From the NCBI GenBank assembly GCA_000974665.1, contig BBSY01000003.1, positions 1,136,001 through 1,200,000 of the forward strand: 64,000 nucleotides of DNA. Direction: 5' to 3'. Position 1 is the stretch's first letter. Every line of letters starts with the position of its first letter. Shown in pieces: positions 34,141-42,761 of this stretch. The DNA comes from an alpha proteobacterium U9-1i (GTDB lineage Bacteria; Pseudomonadota; Alphaproteobacteria; Caulobacterales; Aquidulcibacteraceae). The notes below the pieces were generated by a model. That model did not search any database. It was not told the origin of the DNA and worked only from the letters and a program-made list of their open reading frames with translations. Both the position numbers and the translations under genes were made by a program.

Positions 34141-34923
34141 ATGTCCTACAGAAAGATCACATTCGCGATTGAGCACGGGGTCGCGCTGGTCAGGCTGAAC
34201 GAGCCTAAGAGCCTCAACGCAATGTCAGTCGCCATGGGTGAGGAACTCATCGACGCCATCGCCCGCGCGGGCCGCCAAGCGCGCGCGCTCTGCCTTGCTG
34301 GTGAGGGACGGGCGTTTTGCTCCGGCGCGAACCTCGTCGAGGGCGGCATAAACATCGAAGATCCCGCGCGCGACGCCGGCGTGCGGCTGGAGACGACGTT
34401 TAATCCGCTGATCCTGGCGCTGCGCAACTCGGAGGTTCCAGTCGTGACCGCCATTCGCGGCGCCGCGGCCGGCGTGGGGTGTGCAGTCGCGTTGTGCGGC
34501 GATGTGATCATCGCGGGCGAGAGTGGATACTTTTACCAAGCGTTCCGCCATGTGGGCCTCGTTCCCGACGGCGGCTCGAGCTATTTGCTCGCGCGCGCCA
34601 TTGGCCGCGTGCGGGCCATGGAGATGATGTTGCTCGGCGAAAAACTGCCAGCCGCGAAAGCGCTCGACTGGGGCCTCATCACGCGTGTGGTTCCGGACGA
34701 CGAGTTGGACGCCGCCGCTATGACGATAGCGCGCCAACTCGCGACGGGTCCGCGCGCGCTGCGTTTCATCCGTCAGCAAGCGTGGGCGGCGCTCGATGCA
34801 CCATTCGAAGAGCAGCTCGCGCGGGAGCGTGGCTTTCAGCGTGAGGCCGGTCGCTCTAGCGATTTCGTCGAGGGCGTCATGGCGTTTCGAGAGAAGCGCT
34901 CGCCGCACTTCAAGGGCGAGTAG
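34141..34923 (+). CDS. Enoyl-CoA hydratase/isomerase, PaaG-like
   Basis: A 260-residue crotonase-fold protein. The oxyanion loops are GRAFCSGANL and IRGAAAGVGCAVALCGD. The two glutamates of classical hydratases are missing, but FYQAFRHVGLVPDGGSSYLL matches the PaaG-type isomerase, in which the Asp of LVPD acts as base. It is therefore more likely an enoyl-CoA isomerase than a hydratase. The start ATG 34141 begins the domain. It is convergent with a nitronate monooxygenase, with no gap. Confidence 0.88.
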   Translation: MSYRKITFAIEHGVALVRLNEPKSLNAMSVAMGEELIDAIARAGRQARALCLAGEGRAFCSGANLVEGGINIEDPARDAGVRLETTFNPLILALRNSEVPVVTAIRGAAAGVGCAVALCGDVIIAGESGYFYQAFRHVGLVPDGGSSYLLARAIGRVRAMEMMLLGEKLPAAKALDWGLITRVVPDDELDAAAMTIARQLATGPRALRFIRQQAWAALDAPFEEQLARERGFQREAGRSSDFVEGVMAFREKRSPHFKGE

Positions 34924-35907
34924 TTAGGCGCGACGAAGGCGCGCGAAGCGTTGATCTATGATCGCGTCAGCTTCGTTGATGATGCGGTCGATCAACTCCT
35001 TCACCGTTGGGATGTCGTGGATAAGGCCCTGCACCATGCCGGCCCAGAACACGCCGGCCTCCATGTCGCCGGTCTCCAGCAGAACGCGCCCCTGTGCGCC
35101 GCTCACCAATTCCGCAACGTCCGAGAACTTTGCGCCGGGCTCGGTCAAGCGCCGCGCCACCTCGTCGGATACGCCGCTTTTGCCGACGCGCGCGGTGTTC
35201 TTAAAGCTGCGGAAGATCAGGTGCGTGCCGCGTTCGTCATTGTCGATATAGGCTTGCTTCACGTTGGGATGGATCTTGGCTTCCTGTGTGGCGCAAAACC
35301 GCGTGCCCATGTTGATGCCATCGGCGCCGAGCGCGAGCGCCGCGACGAGGCCGCGCCCATCGCCGAAGCCTCCTGACGCCAACATGGGAATTTTGACCTT
35401 ATCGGCGGCGCACGGGATCAGGATCAGGCCCGGGATGTCATCCTCGCCCGGGTGACCGGCGCATTCGAAGCCGTCGATGGAAATGATCTGCACGCCTTTT
35501 TTCTCAGCGGAGACAGCGTGGCGGACCGCTGTGCATTTGTGCAGGATGCATGTGTCCTTGGTGCGCAGCACTTGCCAGACCTCGGCCACCGCCTGCGTGC
35601 CGGCCGTCTCGAAAATGCGAATGCCCGCGTCAAGGGCCGCTTGCGCGTAAGCTTTGTAGTCAGGCGAATTCATTGTCGGGAAAACGGTGATGTTCACGCC
35701 GAAAGGCTTCTTCGTCATCGATCGACAGCGTTCAATCTCGGCGCGCAGCGCATCGGGCGAAGGCTGCGTTAGCGCCGTGAGCAACCCCAAGCCGCCCGCC
35801 TCGGAAACCGCCGCCGCAAGCTCCGCTACACCGACGCTCTGCATGCCGCCCTGCACGATCGGGTGCTCGATGCCCAACAGGTCCGTGATCCGCGTTTTGA
35901 ACGCCAT
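34924..35907 (-). CDS. Nitronate monooxygenase / NAD(P)H-dependent flavin oxidoreductase
   Basis: A 327-residue FMN-dependent TIM-barrel enzyme. The N-terminus TDLLGIEHPIVQGGMQSVGV, the phosphate site MLASGGFGDGRGLVAALALG and GADGINMGTRFCATQEAKIH are characteristic of the 2-nitropropane dioxygenase family. Such enzymes oxidise alkyl nitronates or act as enoyl reductase-like proteins. Context (enoyl-CoA hydratases on both sides) suggests, but does not prove, a link with acyl-CoA metabolism. Confidence 0.93.
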   Translation of the reverse strand: MAFKTRITDLLGIEHPIVQGGMQSVGVAELAAAVSEAGGLGLLTALTQPSPDALRAEIERCRSMTKKPFGVNITVFPTMNSPDYKAYAQAALDAGIRIFETAGTQAVAEVWQVLRTKDTCILHKCTAVRHAVSAEKKGVQIISIDGFECAGHPGEDDIPGLILIPCAADKVKIPMLASGGFGDGRGLVAALALGADGINMGTRFCATQEAKIHPNVKQAYIDNDERGTHLIFRSFKNTARVGKSGVSDEVARRLTEPGAKFSDVAELVSGAQGRVLLETGDMEAGVFWAGMVQGLIHDIPTVKELIDRIINEADAIIDQRFARLRRA

Positions 35908-36037
35908 CGTGTCGCGCCTCTCTCAATCTGGCGCCAGCCTATCAGAAAATCGCTGACGCGAGGCAAGAGCGGCTGGAAGCTTGGCCGGTTCCGGCGCATC
36001 TTGGCCGCCCCGCGCGGAATTCCTGTAGGAGAGAAGA

Positions 36038-36331
36038 ATGATCGGCGTCGTCGCGACAATGAAAGTAAAGCCCGACCAGGTGGACGCATTCGAAGCGGCC
36101 ATGGGCGGGTTGATAAAGGCCACGCGCGCCAACGAGCCGGGCGTCACGCTTTATCAGTTCTGCCGTTCGCAGAAGGAACCAACGACCTACGTGATGATGG
36201 AGCTTTATCAGGATCAGGCGACGCTCGACGCCCATATGAAGTCCGAGTGGTTCCGCGGCGCGGGGCCCGCGCTCATGGCGTGCCTCGCCGAGCGCCCCGT
36301 GCTTGAGCGCTATGATACGATCGAAGTTTAG
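36038..36331 (+). CDS. Antibiotic biosynthesis monooxygenase (ABM) domain protein
   Basis: A 97-residue dimeric alpha+beta ferredoxin-like protein: MIGVVATMKVKPDQVDAFEA, then ANEPGVTLYQFCRSQKEPTT and MMELYQDQATLDAHMKSEWF. This is the ABM/YgiN quinol monooxygenase pattern; exact chemistry unknown. AGGAGAGAAG precedes the ATG. The next gene begins immediately after its stop, so both belong to one operon. Confidence 0.9.
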   Translation: MIGVVATMKVKPDQVDAFEAAMGGLIKATRANEPGVTLYQFCRSQKEPTTYVMMELYQDQATLDAHMKSEWFRGAGPALMACLAERPVLERYDTIEV

Positions 36332-37069
36332 ATGAGCGCGCTGGTTCTCCGCGAGATCGAGAACGGCCTTTGCATATTGACGCTCAATCGGCCTGACAAG
36401 CTGAATGCGCTCAATGCGGCGGTGTTCCGCGAGATCGAAGCGCACCTCGATGCGATCAGCCCTGACGACGTGGGCTGCGTGCTTCTGGCTGGAGCGGGCC
36501 GAAGCTTCTGCGCCGGCCACGATCTCGACGACATCTCATCAGGCAAGGAGAACAGCGCCATCGGCCGCTTCGAGACCGGCATCGTGGAGCGCCTGGCGAC
36601 GCTGCCGATGCCGGTTGTCGCAGCTATTCGCGGCCATTGCCTCACCGGCGGCCTTGAGCTGGCGCTCGCGGCGGACGTCATCATCGCCTCTGAAACGGCG
36701 AAGTTTGCGGACACGCACGCGAAATGGGATCTCGTGCCGATCTGGGGATTGTCGCAGCGTCTGCCTCGACGCGTCGGCGTCGCGCGCGCGCAAGAAATGA
36801 TGTTCGCCTCACGCACCTATTCAGGCGCCGAAGCGGCATCGATGGGGCTCGCGAACTTCTGCGTGCCTGATGATCGCTTGGACGAAGAGGCCGCGCGCTT
36901 CTGCACGGATGTGATCGCGAATTCGTGGCGCGCCAACCGGGCAATGAAGAAGCTCATCGCCGACACCGACGGGATGACGCTGCCTGCCGGCATCGCATGG
37001 GAGATGCATCATTCCGAGGGCCGCGGACCGGACATGGCGCCGCGTATCGCGCGCATGCGAAAGAAGTGA
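36332..37069 (+). CDS. Enoyl-CoA hydratase/isomerase family protein
   Basis: A 245-residue crotonase-fold enzyme. LNRPDKLNALNAAVFREIEA, the oxyanion loop GRSFCAGHDLDD and GHCLTGGLELALAADVIIAS are present; the Glu in GGLEL is one of the two catalytic glutamates, while the second position is His in FADTHAKWDLVP. It starts directly after the ABM stop and ends two bases before chorismate mutase. The substrate is unknown. Confidence 0.92.
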   Translation: MSALVLREIENGLCILTLNRPDKLNALNAAVFREIEAHLDAISPDDVGCVLLAGAGRSFCAGHDLDDISSGKENSAIGRFETGIVERLATLPMPVVAAIRGHCLTGGLELALAADVIIASETAKFADTHAKWDLVPIWGLSQRLPRRVGVARAQEMMFASRTYSGAEAASMGLANFCVPDDRLDEEAARFCTDVIANSWRANRAMKKLIADTDGMTLPAGIAWEMHHSEGRGPDMAPRIARMRKK

Positions 37070-37071
37070 CG

Positions 37072-37371
37072 ATGACAGACGATCCGATGACCGAGCTTAC
37101 AACCCTTCGCGGCAGCATCGACAATATCGACGCGGCGTTGGTTCATCTGCTCGCTGAGCGCTTTAAGTTCACCCAGCGCGTCGGCGCGCTTAAAGCGCGC
37201 AGCGGGATGCCAAGCGCCGATCCCGCCCGCGAGGCTGAGCAGATCGCCAGGCTGCGGGCGCTGGCGCAAACGGCGCGCCTTGACCCAGACTTCGCCGAGA
37301 AATTCCTTTCCTTCATCGTGACGGAAGTGATCCGACATCATGAAACGGCCAAAGCCGGCAAATCAGGCTGA
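37072..37371 (+). CDS. Chorismate mutase (AroQ type)
   Basis: A 99-residue all-helical protein that would convert chorismate to prephenate. The N-terminal helix LRGSIDNIDAALVHLLAERF and the following KFTQRVGALKARSGMPSADP are classical AroQ, with Arg and Lys residues for chorismate. The ATG lies three bases after the hydratase stop. It overlaps the convergent PLP-fold gene by nine bases. Confidence 0.93.
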   Translation: MTDDPMTELTTLRGSIDNIDAALVHLLAERFKFTQRVGALKARSGMPSADPAREAEQIARLRALAQTARLDPDFAEKFLSFIVTEVIRHHETAKAGKSG

Positions 37372-38646
37372 CACCGGGAACGTTGGCGCCATCTCGGCGA
37401 TGCGGCCTGCTTCGTACATAGCGATGTCGCCGAATTGCAGGAACAGCGCTTCGCTTTGCGTCGGGCGAAAGAACACGTAATCGTCGACCGCCAGCGCGAC
37501 GCGGCGCGAGCCTGTGAGCAGCTCTTGATTGCTCGATCGGCCGAAGATGTCGTTGTACGCGAGGCCGGGCGGCGAAACAGGGCGCGCGAGCCAATGTCCG
37601 CCATAGATGAAAAACGCCCGTTCGCTGTTGGGATCGTAGAACGAAAATACACCGCCAAGGCCTTCAAGCGCTGGCAAGCGTGTGCGGTCGAGCGCCTTGA
37701 TCACCGGTGCGCCGATAAAAGCGGCAGGTTCGTGGTGCGTCAATGTGTTGAGATCGAAGTCGAGCGGCTTCACGAACGCCGAGCCGATAGCCACTTCATT
37801 GCCGGCCGTGCCTGCGGCATGGAGCTTGTAGGTGGGGCTGCCCGCCGCGTTCAAAGTGAGCGTATCCGCGCTGACGCCGAGTGTCTCAGTGAGCTGAGCG
37901 ACCGCGGCGCTGTACTTGCGCTGCACGCTCGCGAACGCGCCGGAAGGATCTGGCACCTTAGGCACATGCGGATCGTAGCCCATGAGGCCGCTGATCTGCA
38001 CCAAAGGCTCAGCGCGGGCGATCTCCAGCGCCGCGCTCAAAGCCTGCGCATCCACGAAGCCACCGCGATGCAGTCCTACGTCAATTTCGAAACTCACACG
38101 GAGCGGCGCATTGCTTGCGCGTGCGGCGGCGATATAGGCGGTCAAGCGCTCTGGGGTATCGATCAGCCATTGCGGCAACGTCGCCGGGGCCCCGCCCGCG
38201 CGCGATGCTGCAATGAACGGAGCGGCTTCGCGTATCGGCAGCGGCTTGCCTAACAGCATATCCGCCGCGGGCCGATGCTCGATCATGTGCGCCAGCATCG
38301 CACCGTTGAACACCATGAAGCGGTTCGTTCCGAGGCGTCGTGCGATCGGGTCGATGAGGCCAAAGGCTGGCAGCGATTTCACGACGACGCGCACCGGCAG
38401 CGCACTGGGGGCCAACACATTCATCGCGGCGTCAACGTTCGCCAACACACGCGTGCGGTCGACGATGAGGGTCGGGCGGGCGATACCTGCATCGGCAAGG
38501 GCGCGCGAGAGGCCTTGGAAATACGCGTCATGCGCGCCGCCACGATCTGGTTTGCGCAAGCCGAACGCTGCCGCAGCCGCGAGCGCCGCTCCCGCGCCGA
38601 TCAGAACCCCCCGCCTGTGCTTGGGCTTTGCTTCAGGTGAGCTCAT
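37363..38646 (-). CDS. Tat-exported alanine racemase/D-threonine aldolase-like PLP-fold protein
   Basis: A 427-residue protein with a twin-arginine type leader (HRRGVLIGAGAALAAAAAFG) and a fold-type III PLP domain: PTLIVDRTRVLANVDAAM, then VRVVVKSLP whose Lys probably binds PLP, and ISGLMGYDPHVPKVPDPSGA. The C-terminus VFFRPTQSEALFLQFGDIAM differs from D-threonine aldolase, which has metal-binding His and Cys there. A periplasmic PLP enzyme of this type is unusual. It overlaps the upstream FAD oxidase gene by 14 bases, so the two are co-translated. Confidence 0.82.
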   Translation of the reverse strand: MSSPEAKPKHRRGVLIGAGAALAAAAAFGLRKPDRGGAHDAYFQGLSRALADAGIARPTLIVDRTRVLANVDAAMNVLAPSALPVRVVVKSLPAFGLIDPIARRLGTNRFMVFNGAMLAHMIEHRPAADMLLGKPLPIREAAPFIAASRAGGAPATLPQWLIDTPERLTAYIAAARASNAPLRVSFEIDVGLHRGGFVDAQALSAALEIARAEPLVQISGLMGYDPHVPKVPDPSGAFASVQRKYSAAVAQLTETLGVSADTLTLNAAGSPTYKLHAAGTAGNEVAIGSAFVKPLDFDLNTLTHHEPAAFIGAPVIKALDRTRLPALEGLGGVFSFYDPNSERAFFIYGGHWLARPVSPPGLAYNDIFGRSSNQELLTGSRRVALAVDDYVFFRPTQSEALFLQFGDIAMYEAGRIAEMAPTFPVSA

Positions 38647-40039
38647 CGAGAAACACCTTTCGCAGATGGGCGTTCAGCAAGCGCCCTTCCGGGTCGATGT
38701 CTTGGCGCACCGCGACCGCATCCGCCCAGCGCGGATAAAGCGAGGCAAAATCGCGCGCGCCGAGCGAATGAAGTTTTCCCCAGTGCGGGCGACCGTCGTG
38801 ACGGCGGAAGATGGGCTCGATCAGGTCAAACAGGAATTGATAATCGTCCTTGTAATAAGCATGCACGGCGATCGATCCGCTGTCGCGGTCATGGAATGGC
38901 GATAGCCACGCATCGTCGGCGCGGATGGTGCGCGCTTCGATTGGGAAGAACACATCACCGCGATGACGCTCGATGGCGGCGATCACTTCGCGGAGAGCCG
39001 GAATCTGCGCCTCGCGCGGCAGATGATACTCCATCTCGTTGAACCGAACTGGCCGCTCGTTCGACAAAAGCTTCCAGCCCTCGTCCACCCATTCCGTCGC
39101 CGCCGCGTCCGCGAACGCCGCTTGCGCCGCCGCACGCCGCAACGCGGGCGCATAGCCAAGCACGTCGCGCAGGAGCTTAAGCGACATCAAGGTGCCGGCG
39201 TCTTCATCTGCACCGCGCGGCGAGATTGGGCGGTCGGTCGGGTCGCAGGCGATGATTGCGGCGTAGCCGGTGAACGGGACGGCGTAGAATTCAACGTTCC
39301 GGTGCGCTTCCTGGAGCGACGGCCACGCCTCCATGGTTTCTTCGAGGTCGGCCACCCAAGTACGCTTCAGCACGCGCGCGAGCGGGGCGTTTTGCAACTC
39401 GATCTGCGTCAGCACGCCGAAGGCGCCGAGGCCGACGCGCGCGGCGTTGAAGAGATCGGCGTTGCGGCTTGCGCTGCACTCGACGATCTCCCCGCTAGGC
39501 GCGGCAATGCGGAGCGCGGTGATTTGGCCGTGCAGCGCACGAAACTCACGGCCGGTGCCATGCGTGCCGGTGGCGACGCCGCCGGCAAGCGATTGCTTGT
39601 TGATGTCCGGCAGGTTCGGCATCTCCTGGCCGATCTCCGAAAGCGCCGGGCCAAGGTCCGCCAAGCGCGTGCCGGCCCAGATCGTCGCGCGATGGGCCGC
39701 TGCGTCATGCGAGACGATGCCGCTCATTCGGTCGAGCGACAGCAACGAGCCATCGGTTGTGGCAAGTCCGGTGAACGAGTGCCCCGCGCCAACCGCTCGA
39801 ACCGGCGCAGCCGCATCACGCAGCATGGTTGCGAGTTCATCTTCGCTCGCCGGCGCGAGGCGCTGCGTCGGATAGGCGTGTTCGATCCCGGACCAGTTGC
39901 GCCACAACAGATTGCCGTTGGCGTCCTGCGACGGCGGCGCTGGCGGCTCACGATCCCGCCACGCGCGATAGCCCACTGCGCCCGCAACACCTGCGCCTAC
40001 GACGCCGGCCGCGCCAAGCAATGTGCGCCGAGACACCAT
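38633..40039 (-). CDS. Tat-exported D-arabinono-1,4-lactone oxidase-like FAD protein
   Basis: A 468-residue flavoprotein. The leader VSRRTLLGAAGVVGAG is a clear Tat signal. The PCMH FAD domain has VRAVGAGHSFTGL (His87 is the expected site for covalent FAD) and LAGGVATGTHGTG. The aldonolactone oxidase domain ends with GRPHWGKLHSL and DPEGRLLNAHLRKVFLDE. Members oxidise sugar lactones or alditols. It lies between a c5-like cytochrome gene and the PLP-fold gene, which suggests periplasmic oxidation with electrons passed to cytochrome c. Confidence 0.9.
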   Translation of the reverse strand: MVSRRTLLGAAGVVGAGVAGAVGYRAWRDREPPAPPSQDANGNLLWRNWSGIEHAYPTQRLAPASEDELATMLRDAAAPVRAVGAGHSFTGLATTDGSLLSLDRMSGIVSHDAAAHRATIWAGTRLADLGPALSEIGQEMPNLPDINKQSLAGGVATGTHGTGREFRALHGQITALRIAAPSGEIVECSASRNADLFNAARVGLGAFGVLTQIELQNAPLARVLKRTWVADLEETMEAWPSLQEAHRNVEFYAVPFTGYAAIIACDPTDRPISPRGADEDAGTLMSLKLLRDVLGYAPALRRAAAQAAFADAAATEWVDEGWKLLSNERPVRFNEMEYHLPREAQIPALREVIAAIERHRGDVFFPIEARTIRADDAWLSPFHDRDSGSIAVHAYYKDDYQFLFDLIEPIFRRHDGRPHWGKLHSLGARDFASLYPRWADAVAVRQDIDPEGRLLNAHLRKVFLDELT

Positions 40040-40042
40040 GCC

Positions 40043-40384
40043 CTAGCCCTCGCGCCCGGCCATGAAGGCAATAAGCGCACGATAATCTTCCGGCGTGCAG
40101 GTGAAACATTGCCCACCCGCGGGCATGCCGTTGAAGCCGCTGATGGTGTGTTCCACCAGCGTGTCCATACCTTTTGTCCAGCGCGCGTCCCACGCGGCGC
40201 GATCGTTTGTTAGCGGCGCGCCGCTATCGGCGACGGCGTGGCAAGTTTTGCAGGAGCCATCATAGAGCTGCGCCAAGCGGGCATTCGCTGGCGCGGCAGC
40301 GGCGGCGCGCGTCACGCTTTGTGCGGACACATCGGGCGTTTCCCCGCAGGCGGCCAAAGCCAACACAAGCACCAAGCCGCGCAT
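40043..40384 (-). CDS. Cytochrome c5-like lipoprotein
   Basis: A 113-residue monohaem cytochrome. Lipobox LAAC (Cys13), haem site CKTCH at 45-49, axial Met87 in FNGMPAGGQCFTC, and the extra CxxC pair (93, 96) that marks c5-type cytochromes. It is the first gene of the minus-strand redox operon and probably accepts electrons from the FAD oxidase. Its start (40384) faces a TetR gene across a region with a palindrome. Confidence 0.9.
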   Translation of the reverse strand: MRGLVLVLALAACGETPDVSAQSVTRAAAAAPANARLAQLYDGSCKTCHAVADSGAPLTNDRAAWDARWTKGMDTLVEHTISGFNGMPAGGQCFTCTPEDYRALIAFMAGREG

Positions 40385-40424
40385 CGCATACTCCGACTGG
40401 ACAAAATCTAGCCTTCGTGAAATT

Positions 40425-40438
40425 ATAGTCAAGACTAT
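40425..40438. promoter_or_regulatory. Candidate TetR operator
   Basis: ATAGTC-AA-GACTAT is a perfect 6-2-6 inverted repeat in the 62-base gap between the divergent cytochrome and TetR genes, nine bases before the TetR GTG. Its AT-rich surroundings look like promoter DNA. Position and symmetry fit an operator through which the TetR protein controls itself and the redox operon; this is inference. Confidence 0.6.
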
Positions 40439-40446
40439 CTTTTGGG

Positions 40447-41064
40447 GTGCGTGTGGCTAAACAGGCCCAAACAGCCGAGCCTATTCAAGCGCGCGCGCAC
40501 GCGACGCGCGAGCTCCTGCTCAACACGGCCGCGGAATTACTCGGCGAAGTCGGGGTCGAGCGGCTGTCTTCCAACTTGATTTGCGCCAGCGCGGGCGTCA
40601 CGCCGCCTGCCTTCTATCGCTACTTCAAGGACAAATACGCCGTGCTCGCCGAGTTGGGCTTGGGCTTGATGGGAGCGCAGAATGCCGCCATGGCGCCGCT
40701 GCTCGACGCCGGCGCCGCATCGGAAGCCGATATCCGCACGCTCCTCTTGCAGACGATTGCCGTCACCAAAGCGTTTCCCGGCGGCCCATGGGTGTTGCGC
40801 GTGCTGCGCGCCGTGCCGTCGCTGCAACATGTGCGGCTGGAGTCGCACCGGCGCGTCGCGTCGCTGATCGCCGATGCGGCGATGCCCTCTCGCGCATCGA
40901 AAGCGACGCGCGCACGCGTGGCGCTGCAGGCGCGACTGCTGGTGGACATGGGTTACGCGGCGGTTGAGCTGGCGTTCGACGCACCGGAGCTCGATGAAAG
41001 CGCGCTCACAAGCGCGGCCGCACGGAGCCTCTCAGCGTTGATGGGCGATATGCTGAGCGCGTGA
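40447..41064 (+). CDS. TetR family transcriptional regulator
   Basis: A 205-residue regulator. The N-terminal helix-turn-helix is typical: TRELLLNTAAELLGEVGVER, LICASAGVTPPAFYRYFKDK, YAVLAELG. The C-terminal ligand domain is not recognisable. The start is a GTG at 40447 or 40453. It is divergent from the redox operon, so it probably represses that operon until a ligand binds. Its 3' end overlaps the convergent MBL-fold gene by 33 bases. Confidence 0.92.
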   Translation: MRVAKQAQTAEPIQARAHATRELLLNTAAELLGEVGVERLSSNLICASAGVTPPAFYRYFKDKYAVLAELGLGLMGAQNAAMAPLLDAGAASEADIRTLLLQTIAVTKAFPGGPWVLRVLRAVPSLQHVRLESHRRVASLIADAAMPSRASKATRARVALQARLLVDMGYAAVELAFDAPELDESALTSAAARSLSALMGDMLSA

Positions 41065-41874
41065 GGTCAGTTCCTTCAATTCCTCCGCATCGTGCGAACA
41101 AAACACCTTCGCCTGCCCCGATTCTTTGAGTCGCCGCAGGCGAGCTTGATTGGCGTGGCGCGCGGGCGAGTCCGTGTCCATGATGCGCTCGTAAGCAGCC
41201 ATGCCGACCGGGCAGTGATACGGCGTTTCCATTTCGTGTCGGTGCAGGTAGGCATCGCCCGCGTGAAGCAGCCAGCCACTTGGCGTGCTCACAGCGACGC
41301 CCGCGTGGCCAATCGTGTGCCCTCGCAGCGGAACCATCAGGATTTCCGGCGGGAGGCCGTCGAGGCCGCGCACCGCGCCAAACCCGAACCAGGGTTCGCC
41401 GCCACCAACATAAGTGCGCCAGTCGCGCACCTCATCCCATTGTGTCGGGCGGTAACGTTGATTGGCGACGAAGCTTCGGTGTTTGACTTCCGCAGCCGTA
41501 CGTTCTGCTTCCAGCACGTGTACCCGCGCCTCTGGAAAGTCCTCGATCCCGCCAGCGTGATCGAAGTCGAGATGCGTCAGCACGATATGGCGTACGTCGC
41601 GGGCGCTGAACCCACGCGCCTCAATCTGGCGCAGCGCAGTATCAGCCTCGCGCAAGCGCGGGTTCAGAATGCCGGGCCAAAGCCAAGGCAAGCGCGCGTG
41701 CGGACGTCGCACATCCTGCACGCCGTAGCCCGTGTCCACCAACACCAAGCCATTTCCCGCTTCGATCAACAGGCAATGGGTGGTGATATTGGCGAACAGG
41801 CCGGCGCTGGTTCCGTCGAAGAGCGCCCCGCCCAGCGGACAATGCGTGCCGCAATTGAGATGATGCACACGCAT
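41032..41874 (-). CDS. MBL-fold metallo-hydrolase (lactonase-like)
   Basis: A 280-residue metallo-beta-lactamase fold protein. The metal motif THLDFDHAGGI (His101, Asp103, Asp105, His106) and later histidines in VPLRGHTIGHAGV and LLHAGDAYLH are complete. The opening MRVHHLNCGTHCPLGG and overall layout are like AHL lactonases and related hydrolases, but activity cannot be inferred. ATG 41874 has AGGTGG upstream and is preferred to a GTG at 41883. Confidence 0.9.
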   Translation of the reverse strand: MRVHHLNCGTHCPLGGALFDGTSAGLFANITTHCLLIEAGNGLVLVDTGYGVQDVRRPHARLPWLWPGILNPRLREADTALRQIEARGFSARDVRHIVLTHLDFDHAGGIEDFPEARVHVLEAERTAAEVKHRSFVANQRYRPTQWDEVRDWRTYVGGGEPWFGFGAVRGLDGLPPEILMVPLRGHTIGHAGVAVSTPSGWLLHAGDAYLHRHEMETPYHCPVGMAAYERIMDTDSPARHANQARLRRLKESGQAKVFCSHDAEELKELTSRAQHIAHQR

Positions 41875-41888
41875 TGGCGCCACCTGGA

Positions 41889-42740
41889 TCAGTCTGCGCC
41901 CTCTATCTTTTTGCCTTCGACGAAGGCCAGAAGGTCGGGGTTCACGATATCGGGATGCGTCGACAACATGCCGTGCGGCAGACCGGGATAGGCTTTCAAC
42001 GTGCCCTGCTTCAGAAGCCTCACCGACAATGGCGCTGAGTCCGCATAAGGTACGATCTGGTCGTCAGTGCCGTGCGATACAAACACCGGCACGTCGATCT
42101 TCTTTAAATCTTCGGTGAAGTCGGTTTCGGAGAATGCTTTGATGCACTCGTAGTGTGCGTTGGCAGCGCCCATCATCCCTTGGCGCCACCAATTGTCGAT
42201 CAGGCCTTGCGACACCTTCGCGCCCGGCCGGTTGAAGCCGTAAAACGGGCCGGTGGGCAGATCGATGTAGAATTGCGCGCGGTTGGCGACGAGCGCGGCG
42301 CGCAAACCGTTGAACACCTCAATCGGCAAACCAGCGGGATTTGCATCCGACTTCACCATAATAGGCGGCACCGCGCCGACGAGCACCGCTTTCGAGACGC
42401 GCCCCGGCTTGGCGCGAGCAACATAGTGCGCGACTTCGCCGCCGCCCGTTGAATGGCCGATATGCACGGCGCCCTTAAGATTGAGCGTGTCGGTGAGTGC
42501 GGCGACATCGGCGGCGTAAGTATCCATCTCATGGCCACTGATGGTTTGCGACGAGCGGCCGTGACCGCGCCGATCGTGGGCGATGACGCGATAACCGCGC
42601 GCGAGAAAGAACAGCATCTGGCTATCCCAATCGTCGGCGCTCAGCGGCCAGCCGTGATGGAACACAATCGCCTGACCCTCGCGCGGACCCCAATCCTTGT
42701 AAAAGATTTCCGTGCCGTCTGTGGTGGTGATGAAGGGCAT
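41889..42740 (-). CDS. Alpha/beta hydrolase, cofactor-free haloperoxidase-like
   Basis: A 283-residue hydrolase. Oxyanion [12 protein letters not shown], nucleophile [16 protein letters not shown] (Ser97), acid in [10 protein letters not shown] and His in [11 protein letters not shown]. This arrangement is that of chloroperoxidase-F-like perhydrolases. GGAGGAGAAC precedes the ATG directly, a very strong ribosome site. It is probably in one operon with the hydrolase gene upstream. Confidence 0.93.
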   Translation of the reverse strand: MPFITTTDGTEIFYKDWGPREGQAIVFHHGWPLSADDWDSQMLFFLARGYRVIAHDRRGHGRSSQTISGHEMDTYAADVAALTDTLNLKGAVHIGHSTGGGEVAHYVARAKPGRVSKAVLVGAVPPIMVKSDANPAGLPIEVFNGLRAALVANRAQFYIDLPTGPFYGFNRPGAKVSQGLIDNWWRQGMMGAANAHYECIKAFSETDFTEDLKKIDVPVFVSHGTDDQIVPYADSAPLSVRLLKQGTLKAYPGLPHGMLSTHPDIVNPDLLAFVEGKKIEGAD

Positions 42741-42761
42741 GTTCTCCTCCGAGCTGTTTGG

